Positions 1 through 7,938 of a stretch of 64,000 bases of DNA are shown piece by piece. The notes under the pieces were generated by a model, which did not search any database, was not told the DNA's origin, and worked only from the letters and a program-made list of their open reading frames with translations. A program made the translations under genes and the position numbers. Source of the stretch: an uncultured Paracoccaceae bacterium (GTDB lineage Bacteria > Pseudomonadota > Alphaproteobacteria > Rhodobacterales > Rhodobacteraceae); assembly GCA_947489445.1 (NCBI GenBank), contig CANLDN010000011.1, forward strand, positions 1-64,000, written 5' to 3'. The number at the start of each line of letters is the position of its first letter. The stretch's first letter is position 1.

Positions 1-1010
1 AATTCCTGAAAACCATCGCGCTCACCGCGCTCACGACAATACCAAATCAAACCTTAGCGCAATGTGATCCGGGGGAACGTGTCGCGCGCTTCAGTTTGAT
101 CACGGCGTTACAGGGTCACCCTAAAGGCGAAGCCGCAATGGCATTCGCTGAACAAGTGAACAGCCAGCTTGACGGCACGCTTTGCGTCGAAGTTTATGGC
201 CGCAGCGAGCTATACAATGATGATGACGTTTTTGCCGCTTTGCTGAATGACGACGTGCAATTCGCAGCCCCCGGCGTGACGAAATTCGGGGCGTATTCCG
301 ATCAATTCGAGCTTTTTAACCTGCCCTTCCTGTTTGACGGCCCCTTGCAGGTCATGGCCTTTCTGGAAACCGAAATGGCGCAAGGTATGACCGACGGGAT
401 CACCGATGACGGTTTTGTCGGGTTGGGCTATTGGGCAAACGGGATGCGTCAGTATTCCGCGACAGTGCCCATGCGACTGCCGGGTGATGCGAGCGGGTTG
501 AGTTTCCGGGTCTCTTCCAGTTCGCCGGTCACTGCAGAAGTCCTGCGTCGGATGAATATCACGCCGGTCAAACTGTCCTTCAGCAAGGTCTATGATGCGC
601 TGGCCTCGGGCGAGGTGCAGGGCCAGGAAAATACCTGGGCCAATATCCAGAAAGAGGAATTCTATCTTGAGCAGGCCGCGGTGACCGAAACCAACCATAA
701 TTACATCGGTTATCTGGTTGTGACGTCGCAAGCGTTTCTGGACAGTCTGGACCCTGAAACCCGCCAGGCTGTCGTTGATATTATGGCGTTGACGACCCAT
801 GAGCGGAACCGTTTTGCCTTTGAGATCAATCAGGCCCGCCGTCAGGATATTCTGGATGATGACGGTGTGATCATCACACTTACACCCGAAGAACTGGCGA
901 TCTGGCGGGCAGAGATGAAGCCGGTATGGGATCAATTCCGGTCATCCATCGGAGCTGAACTGATCGACGCGGCGATTGAAGTGAATGCGACGGTTGATCC
1001 GTTCAATTAG
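1..1010 (+). CDS. TRAP transporter substrate-binding protein, DctP family (5' end cut off)
   Basis: The reading frame is open from base 3 of the window, so the true start lies upstream; the first visible residues (FLKTIALTALTT ... LAQC) look like the end of a signal peptide with an A-Q cleavage site. The mature part reads as a periplasmic solute receptor of the TRAP family: an N-terminal lobe with G-HPKGEAA, a central FRVSSS stretch where the conserved carboxylate-binding arginine sits, and GEVQGQENTWANI, the typical DctP signature for the ligand-facing loop. The ligand is probably an organic acid but cannot be told. The DctQ/DctM membrane subunits are not seen downstream, so they are either upstream of the window or elsewhere. 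Confidence 0.88.
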   Translation, partial: FLKTIALTALTTIPNQTLAQCDPGERVARFSLITALQGHPKGEAAMAFAEQVNSQLDGTLCVEVYGRSELYNDDDVFAALLNDDVQFAAPGVTKFGAYSDQFELFNLPFLFDGPLQVMAFLETEMAQGMTDGITDDGFVGLGYWANGMRQYSATVPMRLPGDASGLSFRVSSSSPVTAEVLRRMNITPVKLSFSKVYDALASGEVQGQENTWANIQKEEFYLEQAAVTETNHNYIGYLVVTSQAFLDSLDPETRQAVVDIMALTTHERNRFAFEINQARRQDILDDDGVIITLTPEELAIWRAEMKPVWDQFRSSIGAELIDAAIEVNATVDPFN

Positions 1011-1020
1011 CGCAATAACG

Positions 1021-1045
1021 GGCGGGGCGCAGATTGTGCCCCACC
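1021..1045 (+). terminator. GC-rich hairpin after the TRAP receptor gene
   Basis: The arms gcggggcgca and tgtgccccaccgc pair over eight positions (one G-T) around a three-base loop, with two or three further pairs after a mismatch. It starts ten bases after the stop codon. There is no U tract, so it may be a transcript-end stabiliser or a Rho-associated site rather than a classic intrinsic terminator. Confidence 0.35.
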
Positions 1046-1264
1046 GCTAGGCCCCTTGGGGGGCGTTATTCGCCCGCCGTGTTTGCAGTGATCTGATCCA
1101 GAATTTGATGTCAGCTGGGTTAAGGCAAATGATGCTTGCGCTGATCCGCGCGTTGTTCGCGATACGGCGCATGAGCCGACCATCACTCCCGTCCATTGCG
1201 CGCATTTGGCGAGAATTCCGGTTTGATCTGCGTTAGGCATGTCAAAACATCAAAGGATCCTGCA

Positions 1265-2239
1265 ATGCCACTTTTTAACCGCACGGAACTGGAAGCGGCT
1301 GCGGCCCTTGTTTACGACCATATGTCCCCCACACCGCAATATACTTGGCCGCTTCTGAACGCGGCTATTGGCGCCGAGGTTTGGGTCAAACATGAAAATC
1401 ATGGCCCGACCGGTGCGTTCAAGGTGCGTGGCGGGATCACCTATATCGATTGGTTGCAGCGCACGCAGCCAAGTATACGCGGCATCTGTACGGCGACCCG
1501 TGGCAACCATGGTCAAAGCCAGGCCCGCGCCGCAACAGCGGCAGGTATGATTGCCAAGATCTATGTGCCTGAGGGCAATTCATCTGAAAAGAATGCCGCG
1601 ATGGCCGCGTTTGGTGGCGAGGTGATTGTGCATGGAGATGATTTTGACGTGGCCCGCGTTGAAGCGATGCGCGTGGCCGAAGACGAGGGTTTGGCCCCGG
1701 TTCCCCCGTTTCACCCCGAACTGGTGCGTGGTGTTTCCTCTTATGCGCTGGAGTTTTTTGCCGCAGCACCTGCGTTGGATACGGTTTATGTTCCGATTGG
1801 CTGTGGGTCAGGTATTTGTTCGGTGATTACCGTTCGGGATGCGCTTGGCCTGAAGACCAAGATCGTTGGTGTTGTTTCGACCGAGGCGCAGGCTGCCAAG
1901 CTGTCATTTGAAGCGGGCCGTTTGATCGAAACGAATACCGCCAAGACGTTTGCTGATGGCATGGCTGTGCGCATCCCTGTGCAAGAGGCATTTGATATTT
2001 ATTCCCGTGGTGCTGAACGGATTGTTGCCGTCTCGGATGCAGAAGTTGCCGATGCCATACGCACCTATTATCGCTGCACTCATAATGTTGCGGAGGGCGC
2101 AGGTGCTGCCCCATTGGCCGCCTTGATGCAGGAATGTGACGTGATGCGCGGCAAGCAGGTGGGTGTGATCCATTGTGGTGGCAATATTGACACCGAACAG
2201 TTTGTGACCGTTCTGAACGGTGCTGTCCCGGAGGTTTAA
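1265..2239 (+). CDS. Threonine dehydratase-like PLP enzyme (fold type II)
   Basis: A 324-residue pyridoxal-phosphate enzyme of the serine/threonine dehydratase family. Visible motifs are KHENHGPTGAFKVRGG with the cofactor-binding lysine, TRGNHGQS for the substrate carboxylate, and the glycine-rich phosphate-binding loop PIGCGSGICS. It lacks the C-terminal ACT domain of the regulated biosynthetic IlvA and so resembles catabolic single-domain dehydratases or the EutB-like enzymes of hydroxyectoine use. I chose the ATG at 1265 (MPLFNRTEL) over an upstream in-frame TTG because the family begins near here. It stands alone, followed by rpiB 134 bases later. Substrate (threonine, serine or hydroxy-aspartate) is inferred only. 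Confidence 0.8.
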   Translation: MPLFNRTELEAAAALVYDHMSPTPQYTWPLLNAAIGAEVWVKHENHGPTGAFKVRGGITYIDWLQRTQPSIRGICTATRGNHGQSQARAATAAGMIAKIYVPEGNSSEKNAAMAAFGGEVIVHGDDFDVARVEAMRVAEDEGLAPVPPFHPELVRGVSSYALEFFAAAPALDTVYVPIGCGSGICSVITVRDALGLKTKIVGVVSTEAQAAKLSFEAGRLIETNTAKTFADGMAVRIPVQEAFDIYSRGAERIVAVSDAEVADAIRTYYRCTHNVAEGAGAAPLAALMQECDVMRGKQVGVIHCGGNIDTEQFVTVLNGAVPEV

Positions 2240-2373
2240 CACCCAACGTGCGGCTTGGCTGTTACGCTTGCCATGTTGCGCATTGTGGCGTTGATATTCG
2301 GGAAGCGCTGGATGTATTGGTGTCCCCGTGTTCCGATCTTGCGGAATTGTTTTGAAAACCGGACGACATTCTT

Positions 2374-2832
2374 ATGACTGCGAATAACTGTATTGTTCTG
2401 TCGAGTGACCACGCCGCCATCGCGTTGCGGCAGGCGGTTGCTGATCATGTCGCGGGGCGCGGTTGGGACGTGGTTGATATCGGGCCGACGCGCCCCGAGA
2501 GTACGCCCTATCCCGAGCATGGTGCCGCGGCGGCCCAGCGTGTTGCGACTGGCGATTGTCGGTTTGGTATTGTCCTGTGCGGGACCGGGCAGGGCATCAT
2601 GATGGCCGCCAATAAGGTCGCGGGCATCCGTTGCGGGGTTTGCGCCGATACATTTTCTGCCCGCATGATTCGCGCCCACAACAATGCCAATATGCTATCG
2701 CTTGGTGCGCGTGTGGTCGGTGAAGGCTTGGCGCTTGATATCGTGGATGCGTTCCTGACAACCGATTTTGAAGGCGGCCGACATGCGGCGCGGGTGCAGA
2801 TGATTGAGGCGTTGGAGAGCGGCGCGCGCTAA
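2374..2832 (+). CDS. rpiB: Ribose 5-phosphate isomerase B (RpiB/LacAB family)
   Basis: A 152-residue sugar-phosphate isomerase that interconverts ribose 5-phosphate and ribulose 5-phosphate in the pentose phosphate pathway. The N-terminal SSDHAAIALR carries the conserved Asp-His pair, and CGTGQGIMMAANK holds the catalytic cysteine and the anion-hole loop; RAHNNANMLSLG near residue 105 is the typical RpiB phosphate-binding segment. Length agrees with the family. A strong palindromic hairpin follows the stop codon. Some Rhodobacterales homologues act on other aldose phosphates, so the exact sugar is not certain. Confidence 0.9.
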   Translation: MTANNCIVLSSDHAAIALRQAVADHVAGRGWDVVDIGPTRPESTPYPEHGAAAAQRVATGDCRFGIVLCGTGQGIMMAANKVAGIRCGVCADTFSARMIRAHNNANMLSLGARVVGEGLALDIVDAFLTTDFEGGRHAARVQMIEALESGAR

Positions 2833-2856
2833 GTCCGCGCGATTTGGATGGCGGGA

Positions 2857-2882
2857 TGCCCCGCAGTGTGACCTGCGGGGCA
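2857..2882. terminator. Bidirectional hairpin between rpiB and the GNAT gene
   Basis: A perfect ten-base stem, tgccccgcag and ctgcggggca, encloses the loop tgtgac. It sits between the stop codons of two convergent genes (2832 and 2889), the usual place for a shared transcription terminator. Confidence 0.7.
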
Positions 2883-2888
2883 ATTTGG

Positions 2889-3371
2889 TCAAAGTGCTTT
2901 CCAGAAGACGATTTTATCGACGCCTGGTTCGTAGAATTCTCTGATCCGGGCTTCTTGGGTGAAACCGGTTTTGGCGTAGAAGTCGCGGGTCAGTGCAAAT
3001 TCGGGGATACCTGCAGTTTCAACCAGAAGAACGCGGGCCTTCAGCGCCTTGAGTGCATTTTCAAGATAACCGATCATCGCGGCCCCGACCCCATGCCCTT
3101 GCTGGTCTGGAGTGACCCCAATGGCCAGCAGGTTCCACGTTCCTTCGGTCATGCGTTCGGGTTCGCAATAGCCGTAGGAAATCAATTCTTCATTTTGTTC
3201 GCAGGTGAACCACAGATCGGGTTTTGTCCCGTCCAGATAACCCGCGATCATGTCGTCGAGCATCTCGGACGGGAAAAGCTCGGTCGCGTCGATGATGGGT
3301 TTAAGCGCCGCAATGTCGTGTTTTGTGACAGGGCGGATATTGGTTTGGTTTTGCAATGGTCTTGCTTTCAT
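2889..3371 (-). CDS. GNAT-family N-acetyltransferase
   Basis: About 160 residues of a GCN5-related acetyltransferase. The acetyl-CoA binding motif A is clear as AIGVTPDQQGHGVGAAMIGYLE (V...Q..G.G..L pattern), followed by ALTRDFYAKTGFTQEARIREFY, the beta6-alpha region near the C terminus. The substrate cannot be predicted; acetyltransferases like this modify small molecules or protein termini. The reading frame stays open further upstream; ATG at 3371 (MKARPLQNQ) or 3380 (MLKM) are the best starts, and neither has a strong ribosome-binding site. Confidence 0.8.
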   Translation of the reverse strand: MKARPLQNQTNIRPVTKHDIAALKPIIDATELFPSEMLDDMIAGYLDGTKPDLWFTCEQNEELISYGYCEPERMTEGTWNLLAIGVTPDQQGHGVGAAMIGYLENALKALKARVLLVETAGIPEFALTRDFYAKTGFTQEARIREFYEPGVDKIVFWKAL

Positions 3372-3960
3372 TTTGAGCATCGCACGGCTGGCAGATGATG
3401 CGCCGCGCATGATGGTCTTTTGATACGGTAGGGTTTTTTCGCACCAAAACACCCCGCTGCTGCGTGGTGTCAGGTGCATGAATGACCACCTTTGGATGGT
3501 CTAGCGGTTGCCCGCAATCGTCGACATAAAATCTCCGCTCCGGTCCCAAATGGCCGGTTAGTTTGATGGTAGTTGGGTACTAAGACAAAGACAACTGTGG
3601 TCGGCCGGAATGGCCCTTGGGTGAGTTGGTATCGTCACGTTCGGCCTGATTTGGTTGTCGGAGTTTCAGCCCGGTCGCCGCCGCCCAAAGCGATTTGAGC
3701 CGACCTTTTTGCAAGTGCAGAAAACGACGGTTTGAGCGGACGAATCGGTAACCCCTTCATTCGCTGCAATAAATGCTTGACCTTAGGGCAGCGAAGACGG
3801 CTGGGTCGTGATTCTGTCAATTCGCATGGTTCTAAGGTCGTTTTTGGGCCAAATGACGTGACCACTGCTATTTCGCGACAGCCACAAACTGCCTATAGTC
3901 ACTTGAAAAGCGACAAGAAACTCGCACCTTGTGATAGAATGCTGCTGGGAGGCTGCTGTA
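3372..3960. other. 589-base intergenic region before ihfB
   Basis: No convincing gene is present here. Overlapping open frames on both strands (roughly 3635-3865 on - and 3732-3960 on +) have arginine/proline/serine-rich compositions, no ribosome-binding sites and no recognisable domain. The right end must contain the ihfB promoter and ends with GGGAGG about eight bases before the ihfB ATG. The block from about 3600 to 3850 has the feel of a degenerate repeat or gene remnant but I cannot assign it. Confidence 0.5.
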
Positions 3961-4242
3961 ATGATCCGTTCCGAACTGATCCAGAAAATCGCCGATGAGA
4001 ATCCGCATCTCTATCAACGTGACGTCGAGAAGATCGTGAATACCATTTTCGAAGAGATCACGGGCGCCATGTCGAACGGGGATCGCGTCGAATTGCGTGG
4101 CTTCGGCGCGTTTTCGGTAAAAAAGCGCGATCAGCGGATTGGCCGAAACCCACGAACTGGTGAAGCGGTTGAAGTTGAAGAGAAACACGTTCCGTTCTTC
4201 AAGACCGGCAAATTGCTGCGGGATCGGTTGAACGGCAACTAA
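3961..4242 (+). CDS. ihfB: Integration host factor subunit beta
   Basis: A 93-residue HU/IHF-family DNA-bending protein. The N terminus MIRSELIQKIADENP, the central VELRGFGAFSVKKR and the arm region GRNPRTGEAVEV, with the proline that intercalates in the minor groove, are diagnostic for IhfB. It pairs with IhfA and organises promoters, recombination sites and the nucleoid. I moved the start from an upstream in-frame codon to the ATG at 3961 because it gives the family N terminus and is preceded by GGGAGG. It is followed by the LapA-like gene, an arrangement common in Rhodobacterales. Confidence 0.95.
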   Translation: MIRSELIQKIADENPHLYQRDVEKIVNTIFEEITGAMSNGDRVELRGFGAFSVKKRDQRIGRNPRTGEAVEVEEKHVPFFKTGKLLRDRLNGN

Positions 4243-4258
4243 AACGTTTCGCAGAGAA

Positions 4259-4278
4259 CCCGGGGCATTTTTCCCGGG
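4259..4278 (+). terminator. Possible hairpin terminator after ihfB
   Basis: The palindrome cccggg is repeated at 4259-4264 and 4273-4278 around the loop gcattttt. The T run lies in the loop rather than after the stem, so termination activity is uncertain. Confidence 0.35.
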
Positions 4279-4363
4279 AAACGCGCCGAACATTGATACG
4301 TTAAACGCCGTTATCACGCTAAATCTGGTTCAGGTTTTTGACGAAACGCTGTAAGAGGGTGCC

Positions 4364-4720
4364 ATGAAAACCATTCGCTATGCCTTTTGGGCCGTTGTGG
4401 CCTTGTGTCTTATCCTGATCGGGCTTGCCAATCGTGATATGGTGACTGTGCGCGCGATGCCTGAGGCGCTGAGCGAATTGTTGGGCCTGTCGCCTGATAT
4501 TCAGCTGCCACTGTTTGTGGTCATTTTCCTGGGCGTGGGTCTTGGCTTGATGATTGGTTTTTTGTGGGAATGGGTCCGTGAGCATCGCATGCGTGCGGAT
4601 GCGCGTGGCAAAGCCCGCGAGGTTGACGCCCTGCGCCGCGAGGTGAACCAATTGCGTGGTGCCGCTGCGGGTGCAAAGGATGATGATGACGTGCTGGCTT
4701 TGCTGGGAAAAACCGGCTGA
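4364..4720 (+). CDS. LapA-domain membrane protein (DUF1049)
   Basis: A 118-residue inner-membrane protein with two hydrophobic segments (about residues 5-24 and 48-68) followed by a charged, probably coiled-coil tail (REHRMRADARGKAREVDALR). This matches the LapA/LapB-type lipopolysaccharide assembly domain family, which in E. coli works in LPS synthesis control. In Rhodobacterales it usually sits between ihfB and trpF, as here. Its last codon overlaps the trpF start (TGATG at 4718-4722), so the two are translationally coupled. Role in LPS is by family only. Confidence 0.8.
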   Translation: MKTIRYAFWAVVALCLILIGLANRDMVTVRAMPEALSELLGLSPDIQLPLFVVIFLGVGLGLMIGFLWEWVREHRMRADARGKAREVDALRREVNQLRGAAAGAKDDDDVLALLGKTG

Positions 4721-5367
4721 TGACCACTGACATTCGGGTGAAGATTTGCGGGCTGCGCGATGTGGCCATGATGAAGGCTGCGGTGAATGCCGGGGCCGCG
4801 TATGTGGGTCTGGTGTTTTTCCCCAAATCCCCGCGCCATGTGAGCATCGACCAAGCGGCTGCGGTTGCGCAGGCCGTTCCTGCGGGTGTTGCGAAGGTGG
4901 CGTTAGTGGTTGATGCGGATGATGCGGCATTGGACGTGATCATGCGCGATGTGCCTCTGGATATGCTGCAGCTTCATGGCCAAGAGACGCCCGAACGTGT
5001 GGCCGCGCTACGGGCCCGTTATGGTCTGCCCGTCATGAAGGCGGTTGGTGTGGCTGATGCGGGTGATCTTGCGGCGTTGGACACATATGCGCAGGTGGCC
5101 GATCAGTTACTTGTTGATACAAAGCCACCCAAGGGTGGTGATCGGCCCGGCGGAAATGGTACGACATTTGATTGGGGGCTGATCGCGGGCCGTCGCTGGT
5201 CGGTGCCATGGATGCTTGCCGGTGGTCTGACGGCTGACAATGTGGCCGAGGCGATTGCCCTGACGGGCGCCACTCAGGTTGATCTGTCGTCTGCCGTGGA
5301 GAGTACGCCCGGTGTGAAGGACCCCGCGTTGATTGAGCGGTTCATGACGGCGACGCGCGCTATTTAA
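4720..5367 (+). CDS. trpF: Phosphoribosylanthranilate isomerase
   Basis: A 215-residue TIM-barrel enzyme that performs the Amadori rearrangement of N-(5-phosphoribosyl)anthranilate in tryptophan synthesis. KICGLRD at the N terminus holds the catalytic cysteine; VDTKPPKGGDRPGGNGTTFDW contains the catalytic aspartate and phosphate loop; LAGGLTADNV and the final DLSSAVESTPGVKD complete the phosphate-binding barrel end. Starts within the stop codon of the LapA-like gene and is followed 128 bases later by trpB. Confidence 0.95.
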   Translation: MTTDIRVKICGLRDVAMMKAAVNAGAAYVGLVFFPKSPRHVSIDQAAAVAQAVPAGVAKVALVVDADDAALDVIMRDVPLDMLQLHGQETPERVAALRARYGLPVMKAVGVADAGDLAALDTYAQVADQLLVDTKPPKGGDRPGGNGTTFDWGLIAGRRWSVPWMLAGGLTADNVAEAIALTGATQVDLSSAVESTPGVKDPALIERFMTATRAI

Positions 5368-5495
5368 CCCATTCTATATCAAGATGCGTGAACGAAATTG
5401 GATGGTTGCCTTGCGCGTACCTGTGACAGGCTGACGCTTTACCATTCACACCGTTGGCGCTAGTGCTGTCAGGCGCGAAACAGACAGGTGTCCCC

Positions 5496-6722
5496 ATGCC
5501 CAATGATCTATTCAACAGCTTTATGACTGGTCCCGATGAAAAGGGCCGTTTTGGTGATTTTGGCGGCCGTTTCGTCTCTGAGACGTTGATGCCACTGATC
5601 CTGGAGCTGGAAGAGCAGTACGAGAACGCCAAGACGGATGAGACATTCTGGGCAGAGATGCACGATCTATGGACCCATTATGTCGGTCGTCCCAGCCCGC
5701 TTTATTATGCGGAGCGACTGACGCAGCATCTGGGTGGTGCGAAAATATATCTCAAGCGGGACGAGCTGAACCATACCGGCGCGCATAAGATCAATAATGT
5801 GTTGGGCCAGATCATTCTGGCCCGCCGCATGGGCAAGAGCCGGATCATTGCTGAAACAGGGGCGGGGCAGCATGGCGTCGCGACGGCGACCGTTTGCGCC
5901 AAGTTTGGTCTGAAATGCGTGGTCTATATGGGCGCGCATGATGTTGAACGCCAGGCCCCAAATGTTTTCCGTATGCGTCTGTTGGGGGCTGAGGTCGTTC
6001 CCGTGACGTCTGGCCGTGGCACGTTGAAGGATGCGATGAACGACGCCTTGCGTGACTGGGTCACCAATGTCCGCGACACGTTTTATTGCATCGGCACTGT
6101 TGCCGGTCCGCACCCCTATCCTGCGATGGTTCGCGATTTTCAGGCGATCATCGGCAAGGAAACCCGCGAACAGATGATGGCCGCAGAGGGCCGTTTGCCC
6201 GACACGCTGATTGCCGCGATTGGTGGCGGATCGAACGCGATGGGTTTGTTTTATCCGTTCCTTGACGACAAGGAGGTCAACATCATCGGGGTAGAAGCGG
6301 GTGGTAAAGGCGTGAATGCGAAGATGGAGCATTGCGCGTCATTGACCGGTGGCCGCCCCGGCGTGCTGCATGGCAACCGGACCTATCTGTTGCAGGATGA
6401 TGATGGGCAGATTTTGGAAGGATTTTCGATCTCAGCCGGGCTTGATTACCCCGGCATTGGTCCAGAACATGCGTGGCTGCACGAGATTGGTCGTGCCCAA
6501 TATGTCGCCATTACCGATGTTGAAGCGCTTGAAGCGTTCCAGCTTTGTTGCGCACAAGAGGGAATCATTCCGGCATTGGAGCCGTCCCATGCCTTGGCCC
6601 ATGTGATGAAAATCGCACCCGATCTGCCAAGTGATCATCTTTTGGTCATGAATATGTGTGGGCGCGGCGATAAGGATATCTTTACCGTCGCGCAACATTT
6701 GGGCTTTGATATCCAAACTTGA
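5496..6722 (+). CDS. trpB: Tryptophan synthase beta chain
   Basis: A 408-residue PLP enzyme that joins indole and serine to give tryptophan. Clear motifs are FGGRFVSETLMP at the N terminus, NHTGAHKINN with the PLP lysine, ETGAGQHGVATA with the carboxylate-binding glutamate loop, GGGSNAMGLFYPF for the PLP phosphate, and the C-terminal CGRGDKD. The ATG at 5496 (MPNDLFNSF) gives the normal family length; the frame extends upstream without a better start. Its partner trpA lies about 13 kb away on the opposite strand. Confidence 0.96.
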   Translation: MPNDLFNSFMTGPDEKGRFGDFGGRFVSETLMPLILELEEQYENAKTDETFWAEMHDLWTHYVGRPSPLYYAERLTQHLGGAKIYLKRDELNHTGAHKINNVLGQIILARRMGKSRIIAETGAGQHGVATATVCAKFGLKCVVYMGAHDVERQAPNVFRMRLLGAEVVPVTSGRGTLKDAMNDALRDWVTNVRDTFYCIGTVAGPHPYPAMVRDFQAIIGKETREQMMAAEGRLPDTLIAAIGGGSNAMGLFYPFLDDKEVNIIGVEAGGKGVNAKMEHCASLTGGRPGVLHGNRTYLLQDDDGQILEGFSISAGLDYPGIGPEHAWLHEIGRAQYVAITDVEALEAFQLCCAQEGIIPALEPSHALAHVMKIAPDLPSDHLLVMNMCGRGDKDIFTVAQHLGFDIQT

Positions 6723-6771
6723 TCCAAATCGGCATCAATTGTCCTAAACTTTGGTTTAGGCGGTTGGATCA
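6720..6771 (+). other. Nested inverted repeats after trpB
   Basis: An inner perfect hairpin (cctaaac, loop tttg, gtttagg at 6743-6760) is nested within a second inverted repeat, tgatccaa at 6720-6727 and ttggatca at 6764-6771. The outer arm includes the trpB stop codon. No U tract follows. It is probably the trpB transcript end, though the two-tier symmetry could also be a protein-binding site for the next operon. Confidence 0.45.
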
Positions 6772-6887
6772 TCGGTTTACGGAGCCGGTATTAAACCCAT
6801 GATGCATAGTGGGTTTTGTGGTTTGCTGCGATTCCTTTGGTGAACGGCTCGTACAGTGCGGGTTCGTCTATCCAAGAGGAAAACGAA

Positions 6888-7355
6888 ATGAAAAATATTC
6901 TGCTATCTACAACCGCCGCCCTCGCCATCACTGCAAGTGCAGGTTACCCGCAAACCATCGCCGATCAGGTCATCGCGCAATTGCAAGCTGAAGGCTATGA
7001 GAGCATTGAAGTGACCAACGGACCAACGCAGGTTCAGGTCGAAGCAATCCGTGATGGTCGTAAACTGGAAGTTGTCTATGATGCCGCCACCGGTGAGATC
7101 CTTGAAGAAGAAGTCAGCGATGTTGACGATGATGAAGACGCTGAGCCGGGCGTAAGCATCGAAAATGACGACGAAGACTTCACCGATGATGAAGATGATG
7201 AAGACGACGAAGATGATGAAGACGACGAAGATGACGACGAAGATGATGATGAAGATGATGATGAAGATGACGACGAAGATGATGATGAAGATGACGACGA
7301 AGATGATGATGAAGATGACGACGAAGATGATGACGAAGATGATGACGACGAGTAG
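6888..7355 (+). CDS. Secreted PepSY-like protein with Asp/Glu-repeat tail
   Basis: A 155-residue protein with a signal peptide (MKNILLSTTAALAITASAG), a short folded domain (about residues 22-75: ADQVIAQLQAEGYESIEVT ... LEVVYDAATGEILEEE) resembling a PepSY-type unit, and then about 75 residues made almost only of Asp and Glu in DDDE-like repeats. The acidic tail would bind divalent cations or basic surfaces in the periplasm or outside the cell; this is inference. Start chosen at ATG 6888 with AGAGGAAAACG before it. It is followed by a paralogue and a membrane LuxR-type regulator with short gaps, probably one operon. Confidence 0.75.
   Translation: MKNILLSTTAALAITASAGYPQTIADQVIAQLQAEGYESIEVTNGPTQVQVEAIRDGRKLEVVYDAATGEILEEEVSDVDDDEDAEPGVSIENDDEDFTDDEDDEDDEDDEDDEDDDEDDDEDDDEDDDEDDDEDDDEDDDEDDDEDDDEDDDDE
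7170..7352 (+). repeat. GAT/GAC-rich trinucleotide tract encoding acidic tail
   Basis: The tail of the first acidic protein is built from gatgatgaagatgacgacgaa-type units, with a loose period of 12 bases (DDDE). Synonymous GAT/GAC and GAA choices vary, so the tract is not a perfect microsatellite, but it could still expand or contract in steps that keep the frame. Confidence 0.8.
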
Positions 7356-7402
7356 TCGTCAGACCTTGTTCTGTTTGCGCGAGATCGCGTAAGGGAGTTT
7401 TT

Positions 7403-7909
7403 ATGTTAAAGAGACTGATCATATGTCTCTCGTTGACTGGGGCGCCGCTAACGGCTGTGGCCCAGTCTGTTGAGGACCAAGTCGTGGCGCAGCTGCGTGC
7501 GCAGGGCTTTGCAGAGATTACCATGACCCGCACGTGGCTAGGGCGCGTGCAGGTTCTCGCAATTAGCGACCAGCTGCGTCGCGAATTGGTTTTCAATCCG
7601 CAGACAGGAGAGATACTACGGGACTATTCGGTCTGGCTGGATGGTGATGATGGTGGCCCACGCCTTCTGGATCCGACGGTCGGGAGTTCCGGGGGATCGT
7701 CTGGTAATGGTGGTTCCCAAGGCGGCGGTTCATCAGAACCCGGCGATGACGACGAAGACGGCGGTGAAGATGATGAAGATGACGGCGATGAAGATGACGA
7801 CGATGATGAAGATGACGACGATGAAGATGACGACGACGATGACGATGACGACGATGATGACGATGACGACGACGATGAAGACGACGATGAAGACGGTGAC
7901 GACGAATAG
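7403..7909 (+). CDS. Second secreted acidic-tail protein, paralogue of the preceding gene
   Basis: A 168-residue paralogue of the upstream gene. It has a signal peptide (MLKRLIICLSLTGAPLTAVAQ), the same short domain (VEDQVVAQLRAQGFAEITMT ... ELVFNPQTGEILRD), a glycine/serine linker (about residues 96-113) and then an Asp-rich tail of about 50 residues. ADQVIAQLQAEGYESI and EDQVVAQLRAQGFAEI show the shared ancestry. AAGGGAG lies just before the ATG. Function is unknown; the pair may bind calcium or other metals outside the membrane, possibly sensed or controlled by the next gene. Confidence 0.75.
   Translation: MLKRLIICLSLTGAPLTAVAQSVEDQVVAQLRAQGFAEITMTRTWLGRVQVLAISDQLRRELVFNPQTGEILRDYSVWLDGDDGGPRLLDPTVGSSGGSSGNGGSQGGGSSEPGDDDEDGGEDDEDDGDEDDDDDEDDDDEDDDDDDDDDDDDDDDDDEDDDEDGDDE
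7741..7908 (+). repeat. GAC/GAT-rich tract encoding second acidic tail
   Basis: A low-complexity purine/pyrimidine-biased tract of gat, gac and gaa codons that makes the Asp-rich tail. It differs in codon order from the tract at 7170-7352, so the two tails diverged independently after gene duplication or arose separately. Confidence 0.75.
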
Positions 7910-7938
7910 ACAGCCAACGCGCTGAGGAGACGCAGTCT

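Noticed and set aside
210..935. 241-codon open frame on the - strand inside the TRAP receptor gene
   Set aside because: Antisense shadow of a clear DctP gene; composition and lack of domain argue against coding.
3732..3998. 88-codon + strand frame overlapping the ihfB start
   Set aside because: It runs out of frame into ihfB, has no ribosome-binding site or domain, and is Arg/Gln-rich as expected of non-coding GC-rich DNA.
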